From Burkholderiaceae bacterium (GTDB lineage: Bacteria; Pseudomonadota; Gammaproteobacteria; Burkholderiales; Burkholderiaceae_D): a stretch of 38,446 nucleotides of DNA. Below, piece by piece: positions 27,627-36,768 of the stretch (within the stretch, counting starts at the first letter, position 1; every line of letters begins with the position of its first letter). The notes under the pieces are model-generated. The model searched no databases, was not told the DNA's origin, and saw only the letters and a program-made list of their open reading frames with translations. The translations under genes were made by a program, and so were the position numbers. The stretch is from positions 1 through 38,446 of the forward strand of contig JAIETO010000256.1 in assembly GCA_019745005.1 (NCBI GenBank), in the 5' to 3' direction.

Positions 27627-27983
27627 ATGATAGAGCTGCGCAAAAGCCCAAGAACCAACGTCACCTGGCGTGCTGCAATCAAGCTTGATGCGGGCAATAT
27701 TGTTCCAGCCAAAGTGGTCAACGTTTCGGCCACCGGCATTCTTCTGCAATGCGCCCATCGTGTCATCGTCAATAACGAATATCAAGTCATGATGGAAGTA
27801 CCGCGTATTGACCAACCCTCGGGCGTGCCTTACCAAGTGCGCTGTAAAGTCGTGGTGTTGCACGCCATTTTGAGTGGTGATTTTTTTCGTATTGGGGTCA
27901 AATTTAGCGAACTGTCTGATTTGCACCGTAACCTCATCGCCGCGTGGCTTTCTATTGCCACCAAAATCGACCAGCTTGAATAG
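27627..27983 (+). CDS. PilZ-domain protein (c-di-GMP binding)
   Basis: This is a 118-residue stand-alone PilZ domain. Both parts of the c-di-GMP motif are intact: RxxxR as R5-K-S-P-R9 and NxSxxG as N32-V-S-A-T-G37. A beta-barrel pattern follows (YQVRCKVVVLHAI, FFRIGVKFSEL). It should bind cyclic di-GMP and relay it to a partner in motility, pilus or polymer secretion. The neighbours give no hint of the partner. The ribosome site is weak. Confidence 0.88.
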   Translation: MIELRKSPRTNVTWRAAIKLDAGNIVPAKVVNVSATGILLQCAHRVIVNNEYQVMMEVPRIDQPSGVPYQVRCKVVVLHAILSGDFFRIGVKFSELSDLHRNLIAAWLSIATKIDQLE

Positions 27984-28037
27984 GCGGTCGCTCGCGTAGA
28001 AATGCGCTCTGATTCAAACGGCAAAATCAATGCAAAC

Positions 28038-28066
28038 TTGTTGATTCGCGCTTTGCCCACTACAAT
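28038..28066 (+). promoter_or_regulatory. Promoter of the cobalamin riboswitch transcript
   Basis: TTGTTG at 28038-28043 and TACAAT at 28061-28066 are separated by exactly 17 bases. Transcription would start near 28073, just before the first conserved riboswitch segment. Confidence 0.65.
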
Positions 28067-28072
28067 GTCGCT

Positions 28073-28293
28073 GTTTTGGTGCTCACGACCATGTCCATGG
28101 TTGTAGTTAAACGGGAAACACCATGCCTCAAATCATCGATGCATTTAGTGTGCTGCCCCCGCAACGGTGCACAAGCGCTTGCTATATGCAGTTTCATCGT
28201 ATGTAGTTTGCAGCCATCCTGCTATACCACTGTGCGTTTTGCATGGGAAGGTCAGATGGTGATGCTTGTCAGCCCGGATACCGGCCAAGATAA
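28073..28293 (+). ncRNA. Cobalamin (B12) riboswitch upstream of btuB
   Basis: The typical blocks occur in order: TTTTGGTGC, ACGGGAAACACCATGCC, GTGCTGCCCCCGCAACGGT, GGGAAGGTCAGATGGTGATG and the B12 box AGCCCGGATACCGGCC. About 205 bases separate the aptamer from the btuB start. That stretch ends in a GC-rich segment and a seven-base T run near 28483-28490, just before the start codon, which could belong to the expression platform. It should lower btuB expression when adenosylcobalamin is abundant. ORFs called across it are artefacts. Confidence 0.93.
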
Positions 28294-28498
28294 GTGAAGT
28301 GCTTCGAACGGGGAAATTTCGACAGGCAACGCGGTTCAAATAGGGCTGTTCTGTATCGCTTTCTAGGTGTCTTTACGAGCTGACTGATTGCGCAGCGCAC
28401 GCTCCATAGTTCACATGCCAGTTTCAATTCTGTTCGTGGTGCTTTTTCATCACGCAGCCTACGGGGACGTTGGCAGCGGGTCTTTTTTTAATTGAACC

Positions 28499-30394
28499 AT
28501 GACAAACTTTATTCAACGATGGACAACACGTCCGACCCACGCCGTTGCTCTGGCAACGCTTTCTTTTAGTTTTTTTTCTCCCACGTTGCATGCACAAACG
28601 GTTGATAATCCGCAATCCGTTTTAGTCACGGCGGCACGGCAAGTACAAGCCGCGAAAGACGTACTTGCGGACAATGTCGTACTCAGTGCGGCCGATATTG
28701 CTAGCTCTGGTGCGACAGATTTACTCGATCTTTTACAAAAACAGCGCGGCATAGAAATTACGCGTACTGGTGGCGCCGGCACGGTGGCATCGCTGTTTTT
28801 GCGCGGTGGTGCAAATGCGCAAAATGTCGTGCTGGTAGATGGCATACGCATTGGTTCCTCCACCTCTGGTGGGGCAACGTGGTCTGCCATTCCGCTGTCT
28901 GAAATTGAGCGCGTGGAAATTGTGTATGGCCCCTTGTCCAGCCTGTATGGGGCTGATGCGCTGGGCGGTGTAGTGCAAATCTTTACCAAAAAGGGCGGCA
29001 AAGATTTGGCGCTGCAAGCGAGTCTTGCTACCGGCAGCTATCAGCTTCGGCAATTTAATCTTGGTGTATCGGGACAAATCGTCGATGGCCTGCGCTTTTC
29101 TTTGCATGCAAGTACGGAGAAAAATAAGGGATTTTCTGCCACACGCACGGGCAACTTCTCATATAACCCGGATGACGATGGCTACCAGCAAAGTAGCGTC
29201 AGCGGCAACCTCGTTTGGCAAGCTAGCAAAGACCTCGAACTGGGTTTCAATTTCTTAGAAAGTTATTTGAAAAATCAATTTGATGCGGGTTCGTTTTACG
29301 ATGATAGAGCCACGCAGCGATTGGAAACGCGGGCGATTTTCGCGAAGCTTCAAGTTAATCCGTTTTGGAGCAGCCGTGTGCAAGCCTCACAGGCGCTTGA
29401 TCGTGGTAGTTCGAACGCCTATTACGGCAGCAGCTTCAGTGACCCATTTTTGTTCTACGACGATAGCCGATTCACCACCAAACAAGAAACCTTGAGTTGG
29501 CAAAATGACGTAAAAATCGGCACCGATGTTTTACAAATTTTTGCCGAAACGCGTGACGAAAAGGTCCGCACCTCGACCGAAGAACTCAACGGCAAACGCA
29601 GCACGAATTCTTTGGCAGCGTCCTACGTATTCAAACAAGATGCCCATTTGGCGAATGCCAGTTTGCGATATGACCATAGCAGCCAATATAACGGTAAAGT
29701 CACGGGAAATCTTGCGTATGGATACCGCTTGAACCAAGCCTTGCGCGTCAATGCCAGCGTCGGCACAAGTTTTCGGGCGCCGACCTTCAATGAACTGTAT
29801 TTCCCATTTTTTGGTATTGCCAGCAATCGACCAGAGCGCGGTCGTAATGGCGAAATCGGTTTTGCTTACGACGATGGGGCTGCACAATGGAACGCCAGTT
29901 ACTACCACACCAAAGTGACGGACTTGATTGTGAGCACCAGCGTTTGCCCTATCTTGCAGGCAGAACGCCCGTTTGGTTGCGCCTATAACGTCAACCGTGC
30001 CACCTTGGCGGGCTTCACGGCGGGTGGTAGCGTGAAATTTGATCGCTTTACTTTGCGTGCGGCATTGGATTTGCAGAATCCGAAAGACGATACGACGGAC
30101 ACGCAATTGGCACGCAGAGCGAAGCAACACGCGAACTTGGCGCTCGATTATCGCTTTGATCAACTCAAACTGAGCATAGAAAGTCGGGCGACAGGCAAAC
30201 GTTATGATGATGCGGCAAATAAAAACCGCCTCGCAGGCTATGCCTTGCTAGACGTATCGGCAGAACTCAAATTGGCGAATGATTTGAGCTTGATCGGGCG
30301 TTGGAATAATGTGTTTGATCGCGACTATGAATTGATCAGAACCTACAACACGCCGGGCAGTAACGTCTTTGTGGGTTTGCGTTATCAAAACTAG
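28499..30394 (+). CDS. btuB: Vitamin B12 TonB-dependent outer-membrane receptor
   Basis: This 631-residue outer-membrane barrel imports cobalamin with energy from TonB. A signal peptide (about 1-33, ending in TLHAQ) precedes a TonB box-like SVLVTAARQ. The plug domain has RGIEITRTGGAGTVASLFLRG, NVVLVDGIRIG and IERVEIVYGPLSSLYGADALGGVVQI. The barrel follows, with FRAPTFNELYFP and a C-terminal NVFDRDYELIRTYNTPG typical of BtuB. The cobalamin riboswitch upstream and the BtuCD genes downstream support the substrate. No strong ribosome site precedes the ATG, which lies directly after a T run. Confidence 0.94.
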   Translation: MTNFIQRWTTRPTHAVALATLSFSFFSPTLHAQTVDNPQSVLVTAARQVQAAKDVLADNVVLSAADIASSGATDLLDLLQKQRGIEITRTGGAGTVASLFLRGGANAQNVVLVDGIRIGSSTSGGATWSAIPLSEIERVEIVYGPLSSLYGADALGGVVQIFTKKGGKDLALQASLATGSYQLRQFNLGVSGQIVDGLRFSLHASTEKNKGFSATRTGNFSYNPDDDGYQQSSVSGNLVWQASKDLELGFNFLESYLKNQFDAGSFYDDRATQRLETRAIFAKLQVNPFWSSRVQASQALDRGSSNAYYGSSFSDPFLFYDDSRFTTKQETLSWQNDVKIGTDVLQIFAETRDEKVRTSTEELNGKRSTNSLAASYVFKQDAHLANASLRYDHSSQYNGKVTGNLAYGYRLNQALRVNASVGTSFRAPTFNELYFPFFGIASNRPERGRNGEIGFAYDDGAAQWNASYYHTKVTDLIVSTSVCPILQAERPFGCAYNVNRATLAGFTAGGSVKFDRFTLRAALDLQNPKDDTTDTQLARRAKQHANLALDYRFDQLKLSIESRATGKRYDDAANKNRLAGYALLDVSAELKLANDLSLIGRWNNVFDRDYELIRTYNTPGSNVFVGLRYQN

Positions 30395-30423
30395 TTGAAG
30401 CCGAATTTGTCGCGTAAGCCTAC

Positions 30424-30463
30424 GCAAGCCGCGTTGAGAACACCAAAGCACGCGATGGCTTGC
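30424..30463. other. Stem-loop between btuB and btuC
   Basis: GCAAGCC (30424-30430) and GGCTTGC (30457-30463) pair perfectly, with an inner GCGT/ACGC stem. No T run follows immediately, so it is only a weak terminator candidate or an RNA 3' stabiliser. Confidence 0.3.
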
Positions 30464-30525
30464 GCGGCAAAAAAGATGAGTGCACTTTGTGCAGCGATGC
30501 ATGTTCGGAATGCATATCTTTTATG

Positions 30526-30597
30526 ATACTGCATATAGTAAATTTTTAATCCGCTTATAAATTAAGCGCAAATAGGTCTATTTTTTTGCATACTGCC
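30526..30597. repeat. Degenerate AT-rich element (copy D) before btuC
   Basis: ATACTGC occurs near 30527, the core CCGCTTATAAATTAAGCG at 30551-30568, and GCATACTGCC near 30588-30597. The core resembles copies A and B, but the right end is a direct rather than inverted copy. Membership in the family is uncertain. It may overlap the btuC promoter. Confidence 0.35.
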
Positions 30598-30629
30598 GAT
30601 TTTTTTGAATTACCTACAAGGCTCGATGA

Positions 30630-31697
30630 ATGACCCAACCCACGCAAAGCGTTCTTAGTAAACAACATGCGCTGCATGCCGCAAGGGCAAAACGCGCTCG
30701 CTGGTTGTTGTTGGCGTTGGGCGTTCTGACGTGCTTGAGCTTGGTGTTGGCATGCAGTGTGGGCTCGGTTGCGATTCCGCTAGGGGACTTATTTCCCGCT
30801 TGCTTAGAACTCGTGCGTGGTGAATCACATAGTTTGGCTGCCAGCTTGTTGCAGCTACGTCTTGGGCGCGCGTTGACGGCCTTTGTGACAGGCGGTTCCT
30901 TGGCGCTAGCCGGCGTCATGATGCAGGCGCTATTGCGTAATCCCTTGGCCGACCCCTATGTGCTCGGGATTTCTGGCGGTGCTTCTGTGGGTGCCTTAGC
31001 GGTTTTATTTTTGTTCGGCGTGTCGTGGTTCGTGGATTTGGCCGCCTTCGGTGGCGCGATGGCCGTTGCTGCGTTGTTGTTCTTGCTGGCTTACCGCGAC
31101 TTGCGCGGCATGAGTAACGGCAACGTCGAGGGCAATTCCTCAATTTTATTACTGACGGGCGTGATCATCGCGGCGGGTTGTGGTGCTCTGGTGACCTTGA
31201 TGTTATCGATTGCCGCCGATGGCCAATTGCGCGGCATGGTATTTTGGATGATTGGCGATTTATCAAGCGCAAGCGTGCGTTATTCGGCTTGGTTCATCTT
31301 GGCGCTCAGTTTTATCTTTGCATTGCGTAGTGCACGTGCCATGAACGTAGCAGCCATGCATGCAGACCATGCGGCGACTTTAGGTATTCAGATTGGCAGC
31401 TTACGTCAATCCTTGTTTGTGTTTGCATCTCTACTTACAGCCAGTGCGGTGAGCGGCGCAGGTAGCATAGGATTCGTCGGTTTAATCATCCCGCACGCCT
31501 GCCGCTTTGCCTTCGGCGCTGATCACCGACTCTTGATTCCCGCTGCGACTTTGCTGGGCGGCGCGTTTCTGGTGTTTGCTGATACCTTGGCGCGCACCAT
31601 CGTCGCGCCTCAGCAATTACCTGTGGGGGTGATCACCGCCTTGATCGGCGTACCCGTGTTCCTGCTGCAATTGCATCAGTTAAGGGTGCGCCGATGA
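30630..31697 (+). CDS. btuC: B12 ABC transporter permease (FecCD/BtuC family)
   Basis: This is a 355-residue permease with about ten membrane helices. It carries family stretches such as LRLGRALTAFVTGGSLALAGVMMQALLRNPLADPYVLG and GSIGFVGLIIPHACRFAFGADHR, the latter near the coupling helix. The role in cobalamin import is from context: btuB upstream and btuD overlapping its end. FecCD permeases also move ferric siderophores, so substrate rests on neighbours. An AAGG site lies about ten bases before the ATG. The periplasmic partner BtuF is not in the window. Confidence 0.9.
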   Translation: MTQPTQSVLSKQHALHAARAKRARWLLLALGVLTCLSLVLACSVGSVAIPLGDLFPACLELVRGESHSLAASLLQLRLGRALTAFVTGGSLALAGVMMQALLRNPLADPYVLGISGGASVGALAVLFLFGVSWFVDLAAFGGAMAVAALLFLLAYRDLRGMSNGNVEGNSSILLLTGVIIAAGCGALVTLMLSIAADGQLRGMVFWMIGDLSSASVRYSAWFILALSFIFALRSARAMNVAAMHADHAATLGIQIGSLRQSLFVFASLLTASAVSGAGSIGFVGLIIPHACRFAFGADHRLLIPAATLLGGAFLVFADTLARTIVAPQQLPVGVITALIGVPVFLLQLHQLRVRR

Positions 31698-32470
31698 ATG
31701 CAGCGGTCTTATTAGAAACCCAATCAATGATGCTCAGAACGCCAAATCGAGTGCTGCTGCGCGAGTTAGATTGGCAGGTGCGCGCGGGGGAGTGTTGGTG
31801 CATTATTGGTCGTAACGGCGCTGGCAAGAGTAGCTTGCTGCGCAGCATTGCTGGCTTGCGAGAAATTGATCAAGGCAGCATTGCCTTGCAAGGGAAAAAT
31901 TTACGTGATTGGGCATTGCCAGCCTTAGCCCGCGTGCGCAGCTATTTGCCGCAAAATAGGAGCGACCCATTCGCCTACAGCGTGATTGAAACGGTATTGA
32001 GCGCTCGTTTTCCTCATGCTGACGTGCATTTTTGGGAATCAGAAGAGGACATCGAAACAGCACAGCGCGCGCTCAAACAGATGGATGTTTTGGAGCTAGC
32101 ACAGCGCGACATACGTACGTTGTCCGGTGGCGAGCGCCAGCGTGTCGCCATCGCCGCGCTGTTAGCGCAAAGCACACCGCTGATGCTGTTAGATGAGCCA
32201 GCCAACGCGCTGGACTTAGCGCACCAAGTCAGTGTCATGCAATGCATGCAGCAACTTTGCGCACAACAGCAGCATGCAGTCATCATGGTCAGCCATGATC
32301 TGAATTTAGCTTACCAAGTCGCCACTCATGTTTTACTGTTGATGGGCGATGGCACCTGGCTTGCGGGCAGCAAAGAAGACATCATGCAGACAGAAAAATT
32401 GGCGCAATGTTTAGGCCAAGCGCTTGTACGCTTCGAGCACCAAGGGCGCGCGTTATTTCTGCCTGCTTAG
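31694..32470 (+). CDS. btuD: B12 ABC transporter ATP-binding protein
   Basis: This is a 258-residue ATPase. It has Walker A GRNGAGKS (39-46), a Q-loop in SYLPQNRSDPF, signature LSGGERQR, Walker B LMLLDEPANALD and the H-loop VSHDLN. It starts within the last codons of btuC (ATGA overlap), so the two are translationally coupled. With BtuC it would form the inner-membrane cobalamin importer. No further genes of the system follow; the next segment is repeat-rich intergenic DNA. Confidence 0.9.
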   Translation: MNAAVLLETQSMMLRTPNRVLLRELDWQVRAGECWCIIGRNGAGKSSLLRSIAGLREIDQGSIALQGKNLRDWALPALARVRSYLPQNRSDPFAYSVIETVLSARFPHADVHFWESEEDIETAQRALKQMDVLELAQRDIRTLSGGERQRVAIAALLAQSTPLMLLDEPANALDLAHQVSVMQCMQQLCAQQQHAVIMVSHDLNLAYQVATHVLLLMGDGTWLAGSKEDIMQTEKLAQCLGQALVRFEHQGRALFLPA

Positions 32471-32481
32471 TCAATCATTCA

Positions 32482-32562
32482 TATACTGCCAATTTTTTAT
32501 AAAATTGTGTATCTTTTGCGCATGTATTTAAAGCGTTATGAAAAAATACGTGTGGCAGTATA
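32482..32562. repeat. AT-rich 81-bp element with perfect 9-bp inverted ends (copy C)
   Basis: TATACTGCC at 32482-32490 and GGCAGTATA at 32554-32562 are perfect inverted ends. The interior contains GCGCATGTATTTAAAGCG and AAAAAATAC, as in copy B. It lies 11 bases after btuD. This is the best-preserved copy and defines the element. Confidence 0.65.
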
Positions 32563-32636
32563 AATTCTATATTCAAATTTAGCGTTGATAAAGCGTTTAG
32601 CCGATTTGCACGCGATGTCGATGACAATTGATGCAA

Positions 32637-32712
32637 GTCTCACTGCAAAGTCGCAAAGCTCAAAGAGAACCCATCTCATTCTTCGCGACCTCTGCGTCTC
32701 GGCGGTTAGGCT
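32637..32712. repeat. Degenerate CGCAGAG-type inverted repeat
   Basis: CACTGCAAAGTCGCAAAG on the left, and on the right the reverse complement CCGCCGAGACGCAGAGGTCG, resemble the arms of the repeat pair after uvrB. The 60-residue-scale ORFs across this stretch are not convincing. Together with copy C it fills most of the 383-bp spacer between btuD and the DUF4405 gene. Confidence 0.5.
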
Positions 32713-32853
32713 TTTGATTTTGTATGTAGCTCCCAAGACGCAATGCTGTTGTATTTGCCATCAAGCTGTGCGGCGCTAGTGGCGCATCAAGTCGCGCCTA
32801 GTTACACTCACGAACTTCAGCGCTTGCTCAAACCCAAACACACGAAAATTAAA

Positions 32854-33189
32854 ATGACTGCCTTTTTAAAAAAATACATGACCGTGATCAACCTGATTTT
32901 ATTCATGTTGTTCTTCTCTTTACTGGCCACAGGCTTGGTGTTGGAGTTACGTTTTGACGAGAGTATTAGAAACATGACCGTGGCGGGTTTTGATCGCGAA
33001 GAGTGGGGCGAAGGGCATTTTTTCTTAGCGATGTCGGTTTTGGGCGGTGTTGTGGTTCACCTGTTGAGTAATCTGAGCTGGATATTGGCTTTGTATCGTC
33101 GAAACAAACGCCTGATTTTTAGCATGATCGGTTTTTTCCTTTTGCTCGCCGCTTTGGTCGCATTTTTGCCAGCCGCATATCCGCAATGA
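32854..33189 (+). CDS. DUF4405-like small membrane protein
   Basis: The product is about 111 residues with three membrane helices (about 8-30, 50-72, 82-104). The pattern NLILFMLFFSLLATGLVLEL, then EGHFFLAMSVLGGVVVHLLSNLSWI, resembles DUF4405, a heme b-type membrane fold. The two spaced histidines are possible heme ligands. The ORF track starts at 32743 in the repeat region; ATG 32854 or 32878 is more likely. There is no clear ribosome site. The function is unknown. It lies upstream of the broken TonB receptor, possibly in the same transcript. Confidence 0.65.
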   Translation: MTAFLKKYMTVINLILFMLFFSLLATGLVLELRFDESIRNMTVAGFDREEWGEGHFFLAMSVLGGVVVHLLSNLSWILALYRRNKRLIFSMIGFFLLLAALVAFLPAAYPQ

Positions 33190-33389
33190 ACCAATGAGCC
33201 TGTGAGTTTGCGCTGTGAGTGCACTACAGCGTCCATCAGCTTTTGGTATTTGTGACAAAAAGTATCGACAGTGTTGTGCGTTGCAAGATTGAACTTTCTG
33301 TCCGGTAAAATGGTCGAAGTGATGAAAAAATTTCTTGCAATGCCCACGACGCCGTTTGTGCAAAAAAACTCCTCTTCTGATTGACACCT

Positions 33390-35679
33390 ATGCCACCACT
33401 GCCACCTTTGCTAAAGCGTTTTCGACCGTCCCAATTAACTATTGCGCTTCTCTTGGTCTACGGCGTGCCCGCTGCCGCACAACAGACAGCACCCGAGGCA
33501 GAAAAACCTGTCGCCACAAACAAACCCGTCGAAACAAAAACACCCGTCCCAGCAACCGCCCCAACACCAAAGCCTGCGAATCCGGCTGCTGGTGCTGGTG
33601 TACAAAAAGTCGAAATCAGCGGTGCCAAAGGCTATGACGAAAGGCGGCAAGATACCGCTAGCAAGATCGTCGTCACCCAAGAAGAGATTTTGCGCTACGG
33701 TGATACCAATATCGGCGATGTGTTGAAACGCCTACCTGGTGTCACGATAGGCGGCGTGCAAGGGCGGGGAGGCGGGATTCGTTTTCGCGGCTTAGGTAAT
33801 GGCTATACCCAAGTGTTGTTGAACGGCGAACCGAGTCCACCGGGGTTTTCGTTAGATTCGATTTCGCCCGACATTATCGAGCGCATTGAAATCATTCGCG
33901 GAGCTAATGCCGAACTCAGTAATCAATCGATTGCCGGTGCGATTAATATCGTTTTGCGCAAAGCGATCTCTACTGCACAACGCGAAGTAAAACTCGGCGG
34001 CCAAGAAGAGAATGGCCGCTTCGGTGGTAACGCCAGTGTGCAATTGTCAGACAAGGCAGGGCGGCTTTCGTATTCCATATCCGGCAATTTAATCCGCGGG
34101 AATTTTAAGCGACCATCGCAAATTCAGCGTATTGGCACAGATAGTAATGGGCAAGTTGATGAGTTGAGCAATACCGACGCGCTAAGCATCGGCAATTTCA
34201 CCGGAATTGGTTTGGCGCCGCGCATTAATTGGAACTTGGAAAATGGCGATACGATTACCAATCAATCGTTCCTAAACGCTAATCGCTTTATTGGTAGTAC
34301 AACCGAAGTAGATAAAGTGACTTTGGGGCCGTTGCCACCGTATTCCTACGATAACCAACGAAGTAAATCGGAAGCAATCAACTTTCGAAGCAACCTCAAT
34401 TGGGTGCACAAGTTGGCCGATAGCGCAAAGTTAGATGTGAAGTTTGGTGTTGATTTCAATAAGCGCAATACGGACACGACCTTATTAGGTTTTTGACGAA
34501 AACAATGCTCCCAACTTGCAACGTACCTCAGAGTCAAGTTCCACGGACAAAGGATTTACGTGGGTAGGCAAATACACGGCGCCATTTTTTACCGACCATT
34601 CTTTTGTCGCGGGCTGGGATGGCGCGTTCAGTAAGCGCAGTGATATCCGTGACCAGGTCGATGTTTTGTTAGGCACGCAAAATCGCCTACGCCCAATTAA
34701 TTTGAACGAAGATTTCGACGCCGATGTATTGCGTATTGCCGCTTATGCGCAAGATGAATGGGCAGTCAGCAAAGCGTTTTCTGTGTATTTTGGCTTGCGT
34801 TGGGAAGGCTTAACCACGCGCAGTGCGGGCAACACTTACGCCAAGGTGCGCAACACCTCTAGCGTGTTTAGTCCCGTTTTACAAACCTTGTGGAAGCTGC
34901 CCGACAGCAAAAATGATCAAGTGCGCTTTGGTATTTCGCGCACCTACAAAGCACCCAGCACAAATAGTTTGATCCCGCGTCGAAACATATCAAATAACAA
35001 CACAGCTACGAGCGCAGACAGCATCGGTAACCCCAACTTGAAACCCGAATTAGCTTGGGGCGTGGATACCGCGTTTGAACATTTCTTAACCGATGGCGGC
35101 TTGCTCAGCGCGAATATCTACTTCCGCCACATCAACGACATCACACGCACCATCTTGACGTTTCAAAATGGCTTGTACACCAACACACCACAAAACGTGG
35201 GCATCGCCAATACCTACGGCCTAGAGCTAGAGGCAAAGTTCCCTTTGCGCTCAATAATTAAGGATGCACCGAACATTGAATTCCGTTCGAACTTGTCATT
35301 CAACGGCTCACGTCTAAGCACTGTACCGGGGCCGAATAATCGTCTCGACTCACAAACACCCGTCAGCGCTAACATAGGCTTGGATTACAAATTTGATTCA
35401 ATCCCGCTGACCGTGGGCGGCAATTTCAACTTCCAAAACGCGGGACAAGTGCGTATTTCAGAAACCCAAACCAGTTACGGCACACCAAAGCGTGTGCTTG
35501 ATCTTTATGGGCTATGGAAGTTTTCACCAAAAACCAGCCTACGTCTCTCAGCAGGCAACGCGCTGCATCAAGACAATATTGGCGAAAACACGTTTACCAA
35601 CCAAGCTGGCTCACTGCGGCAAATTAATACAACACCGACCCACGTGGCTTTGCGGGCTTTGTTGGAGATGCGGTTTTAA
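33390..35679 (+). pseudogene. TonB-dependent receptor split by a +1 frameshift
   Basis: Two ORFs, 33390-34496 and 34516-35679, join into one receptor of about 763 residues. Removing one T from the run GGTTTTTGACG at 34490-34494 turns LLGF-stop into LLGFDENNAPNLQRTSES, which runs smoothly into the second ORF. The first half has a signal peptide (LLLVYGVPAAAQ), a Pro/Thr/Lys-rich linker (residues about 35-75) and a plug domain (VLKRLPGVTIGG, GYTQVLLNGE, IERIEIIRGANAELSNQSIAGAINIVL). The second half is the barrel (VSKAFSVYFGLRWEGL, NPNLKPELAWG) ending in ALLEMRF. It resembles siderophore receptors; the substrate is unknown. The shift may be a real mutation, a switch or a sequencing error. Confidence 0.85.
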
Positions 35680-35704
35680 AGACTGATCTACGAAGTAAAA
35701 CTGA

Positions 35705-35728
35705 AGTGGGCGAAAGCCCGCTTTTTTT
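35705..35728 (+). terminator. Terminator after the TonB receptor
   Basis: AGTGGGC and GCCCGCT pair (one G-U) around a GAAA tetraloop, followed by seven Ts. Confidence 0.88.
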
Positions 35729-35837
35729 AAGTGATTTAGCAATTTGTGCCGTTAGATGCATGTGAATTGATTTTTGCTTACACGCATTTTTAGAATTTTA
35801 GGTCACGCTCAATTGCGCGTCACTTACAAACGTATGC

Positions 35838-36248
35838 TTAGTCCTCATTGAGCTTGCTACATAGGTAATGAGAAATTTCCACGCCAATTCCTGTTTTTGC
35901 CGCAAGTTTGATAAAGTTTGGTGGAAAATAAGAGGAATGACTAAAGTATCCTTCATAAGTTGATACACCGAAATCGAGATCGGCATTTTGTACACCTGGA
36001 AACGAAATCATTTTTAAAATGGATGGAGTGTGAATTTCCAAGAATTCAGTTGCGTCTTGAATTTGCTTAGAAAAATCATCAAAATCAGCATCACTAGCTA
36101 AAAAACAGGCACCTGAGTTTTCGTGAAATTTCCCCTTAAGAGTACGTGACTCGCCTCTCTTCCAAGTACGATAAGCATACAGCGAGGATTCCGCTAACAG
36201 CAAATCTATATTCAGTGTCTCGCCTGATATACGCAATATACTACTCAT
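35838..36248 (-). CDS. Hypothetical protein, possibly DUF4279-like
   Basis: This is a 136-residue soluble acidic protein. It begins MSSILRISGETLNIDLLLAE and includes YRTWKRGESRTLKG and FPGVQNADLDFGVSTYEG. The opening RISG...I..LL pattern and the following basic KRGE segment recall DUF4279, but I hold that loosely. The gene is more AT-rich than its neighbours, which may mean recent transfer. It starts 31 bases after the pilin gene on the same strand, so the two may share a transcript. No strong ribosome site is seen. Confidence 0.55.
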   Translation of the reverse strand: MSSILRISGETLNIDLLLAESSLYAYRTWKRGESRTLKGKFHENSGACFLASDADFDDFSKQIQDATEFLEIHTPSILKMISFPGVQNADLDFGVSTYEGYFSHSSYFPPNFIKLAAKTGIGVEISHYLCSKLNED

Positions 36249-36279
36249 AGTCGATTTCTATCTTCAAAAAGTAATTGCT

Positions 36280-36768
36280 TTACTTAACGCGCCGCCGACA
36301 AATCAAAGGCAATTGTTCTGGTTTCAGCGTGGTTTTATCCACCCCTTTTATCGTCATTTTCTCTGGGGCTTCTGCGTCGGCACATACCCAAACCACGGGC
36401 ACGATAGGCGCGTCAACAACCACAGCAGGGCGCAGCGTGAGCACTTTGCCTTTGATTGCGCCACTCGCGCGATTGCCAAAAGTGATGTTGATTGCGCCAT
36501 CTTGCACTTGCACGTTGCTCACATAGCTGTTGACGATTTTATCTGCGTCTGGAAGCCCGGCGGCAGTGTTGTCAATGGGCAGCGTTTGTTTTGCTAACCA
36601 CTCCGCCGCAATGGGCTTTTTGACGAAATCTGTGAGGGTGATGGCGCTTTCAATTTGCTCGCGCAACACGCGGAACAAATAGGAAGGCACAGCAAGTGCA
36701 GCAAGAATGGCGATCACTGCGACCACTGCCATCATTTCCAGCATCGTAAAACCAAGGATTTTTTTCAT
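36280..36768 (-). CDS. Type IV pilin-like protein
   Basis: This is a 162-residue prepilin. The leader MKKILG ends at the prepilin peptidase site G|FTMLE, with the conserved Glu at mature position 5. The hydrophobic helix MMAVVAVIAILAALAVPSYL follows. The globular part has two distant cysteines (VWVCADAE and PLICRRRVK) able to form the C-terminal disulphide loop of PilA-type pilins. It stands apart from any pil cluster here. It could be a major pilin or a minor pseudopilin; sequence alone does not decide. No good ribosome site precedes the ATG. Confidence 0.82.
   Translation of the reverse strand: MKKILGFTMLEMMAVVAVIAILAALAVPSYLFRVLREQIESAITLTDFVKKPIAAEWLAKQTLPIDNTAAGLPDADKIVNSYVSNVQVQDGAINITFGNRASGAIKGKVLTLRPAVVVDAPIVPVVWVCADAEAPEKMTIKGVDKTTLKPEQLPLICRRRVK

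Noticed and set aside
28076-28297. 73-residue ORF on the plus strand and an opposing 64-residue ORF
   Set aside because: Both lie across the conserved blocks of the cobalamin riboswitch, whose sequence constraint explains the open frames.
33190-33389. Fur box before the TonB receptor
   Set aside because: No sequence close to the GATAATGATAATCATTATC consensus is present.
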